From the NCBI RefSeq assembly GCF_024166365.1, contig NC_064819.1, positions 112,698,293-112,762,292 of the forward strand: a stretch of 64,000 nt of DNA. Reading direction: 5' to 3'. Below are positions 11,021 through 22,578 of this stretch, one piece after another (within the stretch, counting starts at the first letter, position 1; each line of letters opens with the position of its first letter). The translations under genes and the position numbers were made by a program. Below the pieces are notes generated by a model. The model saw only the letters and a list, made by a program, of their open reading frames with translations, was not told the DNA's origin and ran no database searches. This stretch comes from Elephas maximus indicus (lineage: Eukaryota; Chordata; Mammalia; Proboscidea; Elephantidae).

Positions 11021-12170
11021 GTCAGGGACTACACTACTTACTACAATTGGGAAGGTGCACAAGGCTCAGACACAGTAGTGAGAGGAGGTGTAGGAATGGG
11101 GTGAAGTGCACTAACAATTTTCCCCAGAGAAACCCTCATCACATCATCTTCAAATTTAATCTTCTGTTTTTGAGCCTATAAAGTGAGTGATGAGCTGAGG
11201 ATTGCATTCTATTAGCGTATCTTCCACTAGTGGCTCTATGCCTGTTGCATTTTTTCATTAGTTGCAGCCTGTACTTTAAACATTTGGATACACATGGTAT
11301 CAGAATGGTTCTGTAATAGCAGTCGGCATTATGGTGATTCATGTCGGGGCCCAATGGACCTTAGAGTACAGGGATAGGAAACCAACCATGAGTGGACCTT
11401 CAAGTCCAGAAGGGTGAGCAGACAGCATCAGGAAGTGTCTCAGTAGAGAGAAAGTTTATAACCATGGGACTTAAGCACAATTACAACTCAGGGACACCAC
11501 CTATTTAGTAAGGACAAGGCTGGGTTGCAGTCCAAGGCAGGGCTAAACCAAATGGAAAAAGGCAGAACTTCAGACTTTAAACTAGAAGACAAAATCAAAG
11601 ACTGACCAGGTCTCAGGAAGTAGGTAGAATTCCAGTGGTGATACAGGGATGGAAGATCAGAACGGAGCTTGCAATGAGAATTGAGTGTGGGTAAACGCTC
11701 CTCATATCCCAAGTCAGGAGTGTTCTTAGAGACAGGGTCAAGCCAGGTCTACAGGGAAGTAGGACTGTAGAGGGTGAAAAACAGAGAGCCTGCATCAGGT
11801 ATAGATTCTAATTAGGGAATCCCACCCTGGGATGCAGGGAAGGAAGGGGACATCATTCTTATTGAGGCCATAGCTGCATAGTGCCCTCTGCTGTTTATAT
11901 AAGAAGGGCTGGCCTTTAATAGGAACCTAGCAGAGACTGTTTTACCCAGTGAGATCAGGGTAACCAGAGAGGCTCTTTGTTCCTCCAAAGTCTCTTCCAC
12001 ATACTTGTTTATTCCTGAAAGTCACTTAACAGAATATAGAGCACTTCATTCCATGGTGAGAAATGAGGCTGATTAAGCAAATATCCTGGAGAGAAGAAAA
12101 ACAGTTTTCCATGCAAAACTGTAAATTAAAACCAGCAGAGTCATGCCAAAGACCAAGTTCTTTTCTTCTT
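11021..12170. other. Intergenic, nothing recognised
   Basis: No convincing gene or named repeat between the provirus and the L1 at 12175. Confidence 0.5.
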
Positions 12171-12278
12171 TTCTTTCAACAAGCTTTATTGTTTAGAACA
12201 GTTTTATGTTTAAAAAAAAAATGTGCAGATAATACAGAGAATTTGCATTTATCTCCTTACCCCCAGTTTCTCCTATTA

Positions 12279-12623
12279 TTAACATCTTACATTGTTGCTG
12301 GGTGCCGTCAGGTGGATTCTGACTCATAATGACCCATGTGACGGAGTAGAGCTGCTCCATAAGGTTTTCTTGGCTATAATCTTTACAGAAGCAGATTAAA
12401 AAACAAAAAACAAAAAACCAAACCTACTACTGTCGAGTCAATTCAGATTCAGAGTGACCCCATAGGGTATCCAAGGCTGTGAATCTTTATGGAAGCAGAC
12501 TGCCACATCTTTCTCCCGCGAAGAAGCAGAAGACTATTGGGTGGGTTTGACCTGCCAACCTTTGGGTTAACAGCCGAGCGCTTAACTGTTTGTTCCACCA
12601 GGGCTCCTTAACATCTTGCATTA
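12279..12623 (-). mobile_element. Dimeric AfroSINE with a shared TSD
   Basis: Reading the minus strand: a complete SINE (12607 to ~12405), an A/T-rich linker, then a second unit lacking its head (~12393 to 12294). The duplication ttaacatcttacatt (12279-12293) / ttaacatcttgcatt (12609-12623) flanks the pair, not each unit. Confidence 0.8.
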
Positions 12624-12766
12624 GTGTGGTATATTTGTTACAATTGATGAATCAATACCGATGCATTATTATTGACTAAAGTCTGTAGTTTACGTTAGGG
12701 CTTCCTCTTTGTGTTCTTAGTTCTATGAGCTTTGACAAATGCATAATGTCGTGTATCCACCTGTTA

Positions 12767-13180
12767 TAGATTGAATTGTGTCCCCCCAAAATATGTCTTG
12801 TAAATCCTAACCTCTATATCTGTGGTTAAAATTCCATTTGGGAATGGGTTTTCTTTGTTATGTTAATGAGATAGGATTTGTGTAGGATGTATTTTAAATC
12901 AATCTCTTTTGAGTTATAAAAGAGATTAAACAAGCAAGCTGAGAAGCTGAGATGGGGGAAGAGAGATGCCAAGCCACATGAAGACCACCCAGGAGCAGAA
13001 ACTCAGAAGAGACAAGGTCTTTCCCCCAGAGCCAACAGAGAGAGAAAGCCTTTCCCTAGGGCTGATGTCCTGAATTAGGACTTCTAGACTCTTAAACTGT
13101 GAGAAAATAAATTTCTGTTTGTTAAAGCCACTCACTTGCAGTGTTTTTTCATAGCAGCTCTACATAACTAGGACACCACC
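12767..13180 (+). mobile_element. Solo LTR, MaLR-like, with perfect 5-bp TSD
   Basis: LTR 12772-13175 (404 bp) starts TGTTATAGATTGAATTGTG and ends AACTAGGACA. CCACC flanks both ends (12767-12771, 13176-13180). An AATAAA polyadenylation signal is at about 13107. The ends and AATAAA context look like the ERVL-MaLR/MLT group. Confidence 0.88.
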
Positions 13181-13499
13181 ATTACAGTATTGGGGAGAAC
13201 AGTTACCGTTGGCCTTAAAATGTCCTCGGCTTCACCTCTTCATCCCCCCCACCCCAGTCCCCCTGAATCCCTGGCAACCACTAGTCTTCATTCTGTCTAT
13301 AAAAAAGTTTTGCTTTTTTCTGAAATGCCATATAGTTGGAATCATACGATAGGTAGCCTTTCCAGACTGGCTTCTTTCTCTTAGCGGCATGCATTTAAGT
13401 TCCCTCCGTGTCTTCCGTAGCTTGATAACGCGTTTTTTTTTTTTTTTCAAATCACTGAGTAATAGTCCAGGGACTAAGTTTTGAGAGTGGACTAGGGAG

Positions 13500-13563
13500 A
13501 ACCAAAGCAAAACGAAACTCATTGCGGTCGAATTGATTTTGATTCATAGTGACCCTATGGGAG
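13500..13563 (-). mobile_element. AfroSINE 3'-end fragment
   Basis: Reverse-orientation tail: aaactcattgcggtcgaattg followed by catagtgaccctatggg; the head is absent. Confidence 0.75.
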
Positions 13564-13605
13564 AGAGGGCGCTAAGTGCTGAGTTTAGGGCTGAGGCAAC
13601 AGCAT

Positions 13606-13796
13606 AGAGAAGGAGACCGAAACCAAACCAAATCCAGTGCCGTGGAGTCGATTCCAACTCATAGCGACCCTATAGGACAGAGTAGAACTGCCCCATAGAG
13701 TTTCCAAGGAGCATCTGGTGGATTCGAACTGCTGACCCTTTAGTTAGCAGCCCTAGCATTTAACCACTATGCCACCAGGGTTTCCAGAGAAGGAGA
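13606..13796 (-). mobile_element. AfroSINE (type A), complete
   Basis: Body 13617-13785, with tail, middle and tRNA-like head (cgaactgctgaccc..., taaccactatgccacc). An 11-bp duplication AGAGAAGGAGA at 13606-13616 and 13786-13796 flanks it. Confidence 0.93.
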
Positions 13797-13814
13797 AGGG
13801 CACAGAAAAATCAG

Positions 13815-14005
13815 GCTCTGAGAAACAGCCTTTCTACTGTGTGATCTTGAGGAAATTACTCCATGCCTCTGTGCCTGCATCTTCTCATCTGTAAAAGGGG
13901 GCTAGTAATAATAGTTCATACCTCACAGGATGGTTTCAGGATTAAGTGAGCTAACACATTAAAAACCCTTTGACTAGAACCTACCACTGAGTAAGTTTGC
14001 GACAA
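13815..14005 (+). mobile_element. MIR SINE, ancient
   Basis: Contains the MIR core pattern: gtgtgatcttgaggaaattactcc, ctcatctgtaaaaggggg, taataatagttcatacctcac. Confidence 0.75.
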
Positions 14006-15138
14006 ATGCCAGCGATTAATCTTACTATTAACCAGTGTTTCAACCATTCTGCCTAGGCTGCCCCATTCCACATGGACATCCTGCATCCTGTGACTGAGAA
14101 GTGTGTTCCTGGAGAAGGAGAACATGGAAAGCAAGTTGGAATGAGGAGATGAACGAAGAGAGTAATGCTTACTTTGAAGACTTGCTCTTCTTGCCATGAG
14201 TGACACCTAAGCTCTTATCGTGAAAACATTTGAGGAGGAAAAACTGGGAATAATAATTGGTGATCAGGCTTTAAGGAGACTGATCTACTGACTCTTTAAC
14301 CTACCTGTAACCTGAAAGAACCTGGCTTCTTGGTCGGCCTGCAAACCATCACGTCTTCCCTAGACAAACCTAGGCAACCCTAAGCAAGCTCCTGAGATCT
14401 GCTCTGTGGCTTCATGGGCTCAGTTATCCATTACTACAAGTGGATCCTAGGCTCTTTGAGGGAAGGGATTGGATCCTGTCTCAGAGCTAAGGTTACAGGT
14501 AGGAGAGGGAGGGTGGAGTGACAGGAGAAACACTGACTCTACTTTTGGTAACAGTTAAGTCATAGGTTTCCTGAAGATAGGGAACAGAAAAAAGCAAGAA
14601 AACTTTTTAAACATATTTACTATTTTAGACCTCTTGAATAAAATATTTTAGCTCCCAATACTTTAATTTCTTAATTTGTGAAACAGGAAAAATATTCTTG
14701 TATGTATTATTATTTGTGTGTGTTTGCATCTTTAAACCACTACTATAAAGAAGATTCTGGCTGTTATTTTGGAAATAAAAATGAATATACTTACCTTTCA
14801 CAATTTGCTCATCTGTGAATTCCTTCAAAATGGACTTCTCCATTGGCACCACAACATTCTTGAGTATCAATTCTATGTCAGTCAATCTCAACTCATTGAC
14901 CAGAACCACAAGGAGGCCAGAGAATGCATTCCTACCATGGACTCACAAGTAGGGAACCCAGAAATATTTGGCAAATAGCACTACTGTCTTTCAGACACTT
15001 TCAGAGAAATTTCTATCACCAGTTTGGTTTTGCATAGCAAGGCAGCCATAAAATAAACAAAAAACAATTGAGTATCTCTTTGCAGGGCAGCTTTCAAAGG
15101 TTTAAATATTGGTAGTTTAGAATCAAGACAAAAGATTA
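14006..15138. other. Intergenic, no confirmed gene
   Basis: No named repeat is clear. A minus-strand open stretch (14909-14796) ends at a perfect AAAG|GTAAGT donor at 14794; see findings. I do not call it an exon. Confidence 0.4.
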
Positions 15139-15315
15139 AAAAAACAAAAACCAATCTCGTCATCAAGTGGATTCTGACTCATAGCAACCCTATAGGACAG
15201 AGCTGAACTGCCCCACAGGATTTCTTTACAGAAGCAGACTGCCATATCTTTTTCCCAAGAAGTAGTTGGTGGGTTCAAATCTCGACCTTTCAGTTAGCAG
15301 CTGAGAGCTTTAAAC
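15139..15315 (-). mobile_element. AfroSINE (type C-like), diverged
   Basis: Reverse orientation: attctgactcatagcaaccc, then tttacagaagcagactgcc, then the head gttagcagctgagagctttaa. The middle 'tttacagaagcagactgcc' segment marks a subtype longer than type A. Confidence 0.88.
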
Positions 15316-15369
15316 CAGATAGTAAATATTTAAAGGATGAATGCTTTCAATTGGAAATTATGCTCCTCT

Positions 15370-15550
15370 AGTAAAATTAGAAAGAGGGGAAGGTTTTCAA
15401 TGAGATGAATTGACACAGTGGCTGCCATGATGAGCTCAAGCACAGCAAGGATTGTGAGAATTGTGCAGGACTGGGCAGTGGTTCGTTCTGTTGTACCTGG
15501 GGTGTCTATGGAATTGACTTGACAGCTCCTAAACAACAACAGTAAAATTA
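15370..15550 (+). mobile_element. RTE LINE 3' end, severely 5'-truncated, with TSD
   Basis: 15380-15540 matches the last ~160 bp of the RTE at 41221-44247 (ttgacacagtggctgcc..., gacagctcctaaacaacaac). AGTAAAATTA at 15370-15379 and 15541-15550 is the duplication. Confidence 0.88.
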
Positions 15551-16435
15551 AATTTGTTCGTAGTGAGGGGCATGACTCTAACTGCTGGACTTATAAAATT
15601 TCTTAATCATTAGTTTATTGACACACATTTCCTTCCTGGCTCTTGGCACTATACAAACACCTTTATTTTTTACAACCCCAAAACTAAAATTCCAGAACAC
15701 CATATAATAACGAGCTGAATAATTTCCTTTTGTTTGGTGTATTTATTTGGTACAGTACCAAGGTTGAATCAACAATTTCCTCGTGCTAATACCAGTTAGT
15801 CTCCTTTCTTTTCCATATTTTCTTAAGCTTCCCACCCTTTTAGCACATATTAAGGGGAATTTAGTGCTGAGTATAGTCAGTTTTGCCATAATGTGACATG
15901 TATATTTCTAAAAAATCACCTTGCTATGAAAAATTGGCCAAAGGCTAATGGAAAAAATAGGATTAGGGATATAATATGCCAAAACTTTGTCGGTGACACA
16001 TTAAAAAAAGAACCCAGTAAAAAGGTAATACAGTATTACCCATCTTAAATGGCTAAGAAATACATAAATATTGCAATAAATATGGTAGTTTACCTTGAAA
16101 AAGACCTGAAGTTTGCCTTTGGGAGTAGGCGTCAGAAGGTTTGCAGGGGAGTTAGTGTGAAGTGTTGGAAGGAGGGGTATCTGAAACTGGACAGCATGTT
16201 GTAGCTGGTAGATATTTGAAGTGTGTGTGTTTGTATGTGTGCACATTTTGTGTATTCATACATGTCTTGGTTCATGTGGATACCATTTTCTGAGTTCACC
16301 AAATGTTTTGCACAGAGGACATCATACATAGGCAAACATGACATGTATGTTATGTTGAAATGATTCCCTAATACCAATCCAGTTAGAACAAACATGACAA
16401 ATGTCATAGCAGAAATGATCATATATCATGCTGAG
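15551..16435. other. Intergenic, nothing recognised
   Basis: AT-rich; only a short GT-rich run near 16219-16243. Confidence 0.5.
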
Positions 16436-16439
16436 CAGC

Positions 16440-16565
16440 ATACAGCACAGTGATTCTCAGCCCTACAGGCACATTAAAATCACCTGGGTAGCTTTTAAAA
16501 CCTAAGCAGACCTGAGCCTTACTCAACAGAGATTCTGCTTTAATTAGTCTGGCATGGGAATCAAC
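16440..16565 (+). mobile_element. MER5A-like hAT-Charlie DNA transposon
   Basis: Pattern acagtgattctcagccct..., aaaatcacctgggtagc, agattctgctttaatt: the non-autonomous MER5 layout, incomplete at the right end. Confidence 0.6.
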
Positions 16566-16569
16566 AATG

Positions 16570-17945
16570 GATTTTTTTTTTTTTAAACCTTCCTAAGTGA
16601 TAGAACAAAGAAAGAGAAAAAATATTTCTCTGAAAGTTTAATTCAAATAAATCCGTATTGATTTCTAATGATATACTCTTAATTTGAGGGTTGCAAGTAC
16701 AGAAAAATGAAATCTCTCTGGTCATGGATCTTATTTGTCTTTTGCTGGTGTTAAAACAAAAATCATATTAAGCCAATAATAGAAATTCACTGAAGTTCAT
16801 TGAATATATAATTTGAAAATCAGGGTAACATTTCAACTAGAGTGTCAGAAATGTTCTGAAGATGAGAACTTCCAAAATTCTTATACCAAATCCTATCGTT
16901 GGCATTGGCATGGAAAAAATGGTGGGAAAAGAACTGGTAAACAAGTGTGGTGAGGAAGGATTTTCAAATAGCATTGTCTTGAAGAAGGATTAAAACAATT
17001 ACTGATTTACCCTAAACATAGCTCTCAGACTGATTTTTGGGATCTATTTCCCCTAAACTAACTCAATTCTTTAAAAGAGCACAACGCCCAAGACAAAACG
17101 GTCCTACTAGTTTATCTGGACTTGTCTTTGACCCAAAGGTGGCTTTTAGGAACCAGTTTTTTGGTTCAAAAACCCTGTGTGGGTTACCTCAATTTTGACG
17201 AAAGCCAGAAATCTGGATTCCAGGAGAATTAAAACGATTTTGTCACTGGTGTTCAAATGTACGTCCACCAAAACAAAACAAAACAAAACAAAACAAAACA
17301 AAAAGCTATTATATAAAATAATGTCATCTAATTGTTATACAAAGATTTGAGGCAATGACTTTATCAGAGAACTGAGAAACTGGGGTAGCCAGGAGTGCTC
17401 AGGGATGGTAGTCTTAGAGAGGGTGGATCCTGAGTTGGCCCTAATTGTTGGGATGGGTTTGGACTGATATAGATAGGTACTTATTTTAGGCAGAAAGGGA
17501 GCACTTCAGAAAGGGGAATAAGAGTAACGAAGGCATTCATGTGAGACCATGAAGAGAACACTCTAATCTAAGCAGAGAACCATGTTGGACATAGAGGGAC
17601 AGTGTGTCAGATTACAAAAGGCCAAGAATGCCTGGTGGGGGTGTTTGGACTTGATCTGATACATCATAGTGAAAAAGAAAAAAAAAAAACAGTGTACAAA
17701 GCAGAGTGAGCGCTGCAGTCTGCTCTGGAAAAGTGAATCACATAAAGAGCAAGGGGCCAGAGAAACATGGAGGGGGTAAGCAAAGAGGGTAAAGGGGGGG
17801 AGGAGGGGGCCCCACAGGCCCTTAGATCACTATCTTGCTCTGACTCCAGCGTCCAGGCATGAACCTTAAGCAGAAATATTGTAACCATGAGCAACTCATC
17901 TTGGAGATAAACTTTTCTACTAGGAATTCCTTCTGCCTGGTAGTC
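16570..17945. other. Intergenic; (CAAAA)n at 17266-17302
   Basis: No gene recognised. A pure AAAAC pentamer array lies at about 17266-17302, and about 17390-17660 may be a very old interspersed repeat I cannot name. Confidence 0.45.
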
Positions 17946-17947
17946 AT

Positions 17948-18048
17948 TAGGGTCCCTGGGTGGTGCGAACTGTTAATGCGTTTGGCTGCCAACCGTAAGG
18001 ATGGCAGCTCAAGTCCACTCAGTGGTGCCTCAGAAAAAAGACTTGGCA
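17948..18048 (+). mobile_element. AfroSINE type B, 5' half
   Basis: Starts ggtccctgggtggtgcg, the type-B head; box region gttaatgcgtttggctgcc. It stops at gacttggcaatct, where RTE sequence begins; the second half is not found downstream. Confidence 0.82.
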
Positions 18049-19215
18049 ATCTCTGGCATCATTTCTATCTTCAAGGCCATGTTTTCCAACTACCGATCCT
18101 TCTTCTTGGATGGATCTTGGCTAAAAGCAGAGAATACCAAAAAGATGTTTACCTATGTTTTATAGACTCTGGTAAGGCATTTAACTGTGTGGATCGTAAC
18201 ATATTATGGATAACATTGCAGACAATGGGAGTTCTAGAACACTTAATTGTGCTCATGAGGAATCTGTATGTGGATCAAGAGGCAGTCGTTCAAACAGAAC
18301 AAAGGGATACTGCATAGTTTAAAGTCAGGAAAGATGTGCGTCAGGGTTGTATTCTTTCACCATACCTATTCAATCTGTATGCTGAGCAAGTAACTCGAGA
18401 AGCTGGACTATATGAAGAAGAATGTGGCATCAGGATTGGAGGAAGACTCATTAACAACCTGCATTATGCAGGTGACACAACCTTGGTTGCTGAAAGTGAA
18501 GAGGACTTGAAGCACTTACTAATGAAGATCAAAGACCACAGCCTTCAGTATGGATTACACCTCAACATAAAGAAAACAAAAATCCTCACAACTGGACCAA
18601 TTAACAACATGATGATAAATAGAGAAAAGACTGAGTTTGTCAGGAATATCATTTTACTTGGATCCACAATCAACATCCACAGAAGCAGCAGTAAAGAAAT
18701 CAAAAGACGCATTGCATTAGGCAAATGGACTACAAAAGATCTCTTTTCTTAAAAAGCAAAGATGTCATCTTGAGGACTAAGGCGTGCTGGACCCAAGCCA
18801 TGGTGTTTTCAGTCGCCTCATATGCATGCAAAAGCTGGACAATGGATAAGGGAGACCGAAGAAGAATTGATGCCTTTGAATTGTGGTGTTGGAAAAGAAT
18901 ATTTGATATATCATGGACTGCCAAAAGAACAAACAAATCTATCTTGGAAGAAGTACAAACAGAATGCTCACATAGTTTGGACATGTTGTCAGGAAGGATC
19001 AGTCCCTGGAGAGGGACATCATGCTTGGTAAAGTAGAGGGTCAGAGAAAAAGAGGATGACACTGAAAGATATGGATTGACACAATGGCTGCAATAACGTG
19101 CTTGAGCATAGCAACAATTGTGAGGAATGCGCAGGACTGGGCAGTGATTTGTTCTGTAGTGCATAGGATCCCTATGGGTCAGAACTGACTCGACGGCACC
19201 TAACAACAACAACAA
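18049..19215 (+). mobile_element. RTE LINE with 5' inversion (twin priming)
   Basis: 18049-18108 is RTE endonuclease sequence in minus orientation (compare 43556-43615). From about 18108 the element switches to plus orientation in mid-RT and runs to the 3' tail gactcgacggcacctaacaac. RT motifs are visible: CFIDSGKAF (motif A), GCILSPYLFN (motif B) and HYAGDTTL, where the family has YADD. Frames 18121-18317, 18336-18752 and 18725-19036 are separated by stops and shifts, so it is dead. Confidence 0.87.
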
Positions 19216-20330
19216 CCTTCAGAGTTTCATACACACCAGTGACTAGGATCCAGGATTTGCTGCCACCAATCTGGTTTAGGAGTGCTAAGGAGGAGCCCTG
19301 AGTCTTGAATGTCTGCCAGTCTGTTGCTGTTTCCTTTTTCTCCTGTATTGGCAGTCAGATCTATTGAACATCTGTCATGCTGTGACTAGTGCCTTATTCT
19401 GAACTCTGCCTTCCTGAAGCAGAGCTCTGACACCCTGCTTATCCCTCAGACACCTTTAGCCTTACAGGCTATCCAATTCCCTGGCTAAATCCCTTCTCCC
19501 TTGGGGAGTCCTTGGGACTGGACTGTCACTGCCTATTTGTGTTTTGGCTTCTGTACCTTATGTGGTACTCTAGACCCCTTGACAGTGCTCCTGGCCCAAA
19601 TCAAGCTAAAGTTACCCAGGCCCTCTGGACTCTGAGAGTTGGGCAGCTGCGTACTCTGTGGGGCCAGTTCTCTAGGCAAGTAGGTCTGGTCAAGCTTTAG
19701 CTTCCTCTTCTTACCTGTTTGTTTATTCTCCTCAAGCCTCAGAATACTGCAAGGCACAGCTTCTTCTCCCTTCTAGCTCTCCTTCTTACAATTCCCTACT
19801 GTACTATTGCTATCTAGTTCTGCCACCAAAGGGAACTAAGTAAATGAGGCTTCAAAAATTAAGTTCTCACCAATAGGACTCTTAAAGAACAATTTGCTTA
19901 TTATTTTACATTTTATTCAGAACATATAGCAAGGGACTCTGATATGTAATGGGTCTGCTCGAACCCCAGCCCCTGAAGAAATGTTTTCCCCAGTGGAGCT
20001 CACTTGATCTTCAACTGCAGGATCACCCCTGCCTTAGGCTTTATGACTGATGTTGACCTTAATCAAGAGGAAATAAAAGGAGCCCTTGCTTAGTATTAGG
20101 TGGTTCAGTATCTAATTACCCTTGTTGCTTTTTCTGAACTGACCCTGTGCCCCAGTTGTAGTAACTGGGCTTCCACCTTTTTCCTAGAACGAACTTTTCA
20201 TATTGTACCAGACTAATAACAAGTCTGTAAACTGTATTGTTGCACTTTTCTGATTTTAGGTTCCCTTAAGCCTGGGCCTCCACCTTGCTCCGATCTTTCC
20301 TTTTCCCTCAGGAATTGATTTCCAGATCCC
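19216..20330. other. Intergenic, nothing recognised
   Basis: No gene. 19900-20330 may be an old LTR, but no ends or duplication could be found. Confidence 0.4.
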
Positions 20331-20381
20331 TCTCCTACCTTAAAAAAAAAAAAAAATTTTTTTTTTTTTTCTCCTACCTTA
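20331..20381. repeat. Poly(A)-poly(T) insertion flanked by a 12-bp duplication
   Basis: TCTCCTACCTTA at 20331-20342 is repeated at 20370-20381. Between them is only A14 followed by T13. Confidence 0.85.
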
Positions 20382-20454
20382 GCCAATGTCTGCTCTTTTA
20401 CCATATAATGCCCACTTATTAGGAAACTCTTCTTTCCTCCTATAAGAACTCCTT

Positions 20455-20640
20455 GTTGCCCAGTATTTGCTTAAACTACCATCTATTTCCTATTGCAATA
20501 CTTCAAAATACATCTACAGAGCACCTACACTGGGCTTATAATTTTCAACAAATACCAGTCACCATCTTCAAAGAGCTTACAGTCTACTGCAAGAGAGAGA
20601 CAACTAAACAGGAAAGACTTGTAACTGCTAATTGCGCAGA
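20455..20640 (-). repeat. Possible ancient L2/MIR-type remnant
   Basis: The pattern 'gagcacctacactggg...aaagagcttacagtcta...' resembles a common old mammalian repeat; too diverged to name. Confidence 0.35.
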
Positions 20641-20669
20641 ATATGTTATCTAAATTAACAAATTTTATT

Positions 20670-20810
20670 CTATAGGAATCCTAAGAGGAGGCGTTATTAT
20701 CTCCGTTTTACAGATGTGGAAAGTAAGGCTTGGATAGGTTAAGTAGCTTGTCAGCATCACTCAGACACAAAGAGGAAGTGTTAGGTTTAGAAGCCAGGTC
20801 AGCATGACTT
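20670..20810 (-). mobile_element. MIR SINE
   Basis: Reverse MIR core: ttattatctccgttttacagatgtggaaa, ggttaagtagcttgtcag. Confidence 0.68.
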
Positions 20811-20904
20811 TGCTGTACTATCGATCCTCACCTTGTGCTGTGGTGCACCTAAGTATAATTTGTTGATTTGTACAAAACAACCTGGTGAACTTTGGTTATA
20901 ATTG

Positions 20905-21470
20905 CATTGCATTTATAGAAAAATTTAGGGGGAATTAACATCTTTACAATATTGAGGCTTCTAATCCAGTAACATGATATATGTCAGTCTTTTGGGTTGA
21001 TGGGTCTTTGTTAATTTCTCTATATAATGTGTTGCAGTTTTCTCTGTAGGTGTCTTGCCCCCTTTTCACTGGCTTTATTCTTAGGTATTTGGGGCCTTTT
21101 TAAGGCATATTTTAAATGGTTAATTTTTTAATTGTTTTTTGCTATCATATAGAAATAAAATGGATCTTTGTATATTGCTCCTACATCTAGCAATCTTGCT
21201 AAATTTACTTATATATTCTAATAGCTTTTCTGTAGATTTTTCCTGCCTAGTTAACTGTAAATAAAGACAGTCTCTGTCTTTTCTAATAGTCACATATTTT
21301 ATTTCTTATTCTTGCCCTACATTCAGACTTCATTTAACTATCTGAATCATGGATATCCTACTGGATAGATAGGGTGTCATATGATATACTTTTCTCTGGC
21401 TGATTTCCTAAGTCTCTGTTGTCTTTATTATATTAAAATGAGTCTTGTTTAGCAAGTGTGTTTATCTAGT
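20905..21470 (-). mobile_element. L1 ORF2 fragment
   Basis: Reverse of L1 ORF2: gaattaacatctttacaatattgag, ttattcttaggtatttgggg, tcttgctaaatttacttatat are landmark blocks in order. No open frame survives. Confidence 0.72.
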
Positions 21471-21926
21471 CTACACTGATGTCAGCCAGAGTTAGGAGTG
21501 GGTGGCACCCAGCGTTGCTGAGTTGAATCTGTGCAGCCATTTGAGAGCTTCGTTTAATATTAAGGGTTTCTTTCTTGTCTCCATAGCTCTCACAGATGCT
21601 TTGTTAATACTGCCTTGTTTTTACTTCTCTGTGTACAGACACCACAAAAGTATGTGTGTGTGAGAGAGATTGACTGCACTTTTAGAAAAAGTGTTCCCAA
21701 GATTCGTTGTCCTGTTTTGCAGATAACACTGCCATATGATATGTCTTGATAACCCCCTTAGCACCCTCTCTACACGGGAATGAGGCCTATGAAGTAGGGA
21801 CTAGAGAATTGGGTCGTGGTTAACTTTGGGTAAATCCAGTGCTTGGCTTATTCCTATGCTGGAGAGGCCAGTGTTGCAGAAGCCTCACAAAATAGCACCC
21901 AGCCCTGATTCAGAGAACCACACTAC
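21471..21926. other. Intergenic, nothing recognised
   Basis: No gene or named repeat. Confidence 0.5.
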
Positions 21927-22083
21927 CATTAACCCATTGCTGTTGAGTTGATTCTGACTCATAGCGACCCGATAGGACATAGTACAACTGCTCCTCAGGG
22001 TTTCCAAGGAGCACCTAGTGGATTCAAACTGCCACCTTTTGGTTAGCTGCCAAACTCTTAACCACTGCACCCCCAGGGTTTCC
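21927..22083 (-). mobile_element. AfroSINE (type A)
   Basis: Tail cattgctgttgagttg..., middle, and head ttaaccactgcacccccaggg. An imperfect duplication (actaccatta / actatcatta) flanks it. Confidence 0.9.
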
Positions 22084-22489
22084 ATACTATCATTAAAAAT
22101 CATTAGTCTTAGTAAATACTCTCCTTGAGTTTGTCTATGGCTGGACATCAGATGCTGATACCCTGCGCTAAGCGATAATACTGATATTCACCTTTTCATT
22201 TTTTGTTTTTCTACTTCATTAGTGGGGCAATTGTGGAAATGCATGGAATTAAGACCCTTAATACAGTATAATGCTGTATACTTAAAATATAGGGTTTATG
22301 GTTATTAGACATGGCATGTTCTCCAAAAAGCAACCTTTTTACCTAATGGCTGATATTTCTTGCCCAGTAAAAATATGGGAAAAAATGCACATGAGCATTA
22401 ATGATTCATTCCATGAAGAAAAGGAGAAAGCCTATGGAAAGAAAATTGGACTAGTTAGGGACTGAGTTACGATCAAAATTCAAGTTTTC

Positions 22490-22578
22490 TAATGGGTTGA
22501 GTCCACCCAGAGGCACCTCAAAAGAAAGGCCTAGCAATCTACTTCTGAAAAATCAGCCATTAAAAATCCTATGGTGAT
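22490..22578 (+). mobile_element. AfroSINE type B, left part
   Basis: gagtccacccagaggcacc... gaaaaatcagccattaaaaatcc: the type-B middle. The tail of a type-B SINE (gagtcgaaattgacttgac) reappears at 23250-23275, so the L1 between may have inserted into it. Confidence 0.78.

Larger units (their letters stand above)
12175..13450 (-). mobile_element. Old L1 3' region in three pieces
   Basis: 12175-12293, 12609-12771 and 13176-13450 are one reverse-orientation L1 3' segment (ttaacatcttacatt..., agttggaatcatacgat...ggcttcttt) split by a SINE dimer and by a solo LTR; the pieces rejoin exactly at the target duplications. Confidence 0.78.

Noticed and set aside
15330-15539. Minus-strand 69-codon frame
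   Set aside because: It is the antisense of the RTE 3' end.
17266-17302. Regular AAAAC spacing as a CRISPR-like array
   Set aside because: It is a simple pentamer microsatellite without spacers; CRISPR arrays are not expected in a mammalian genome.
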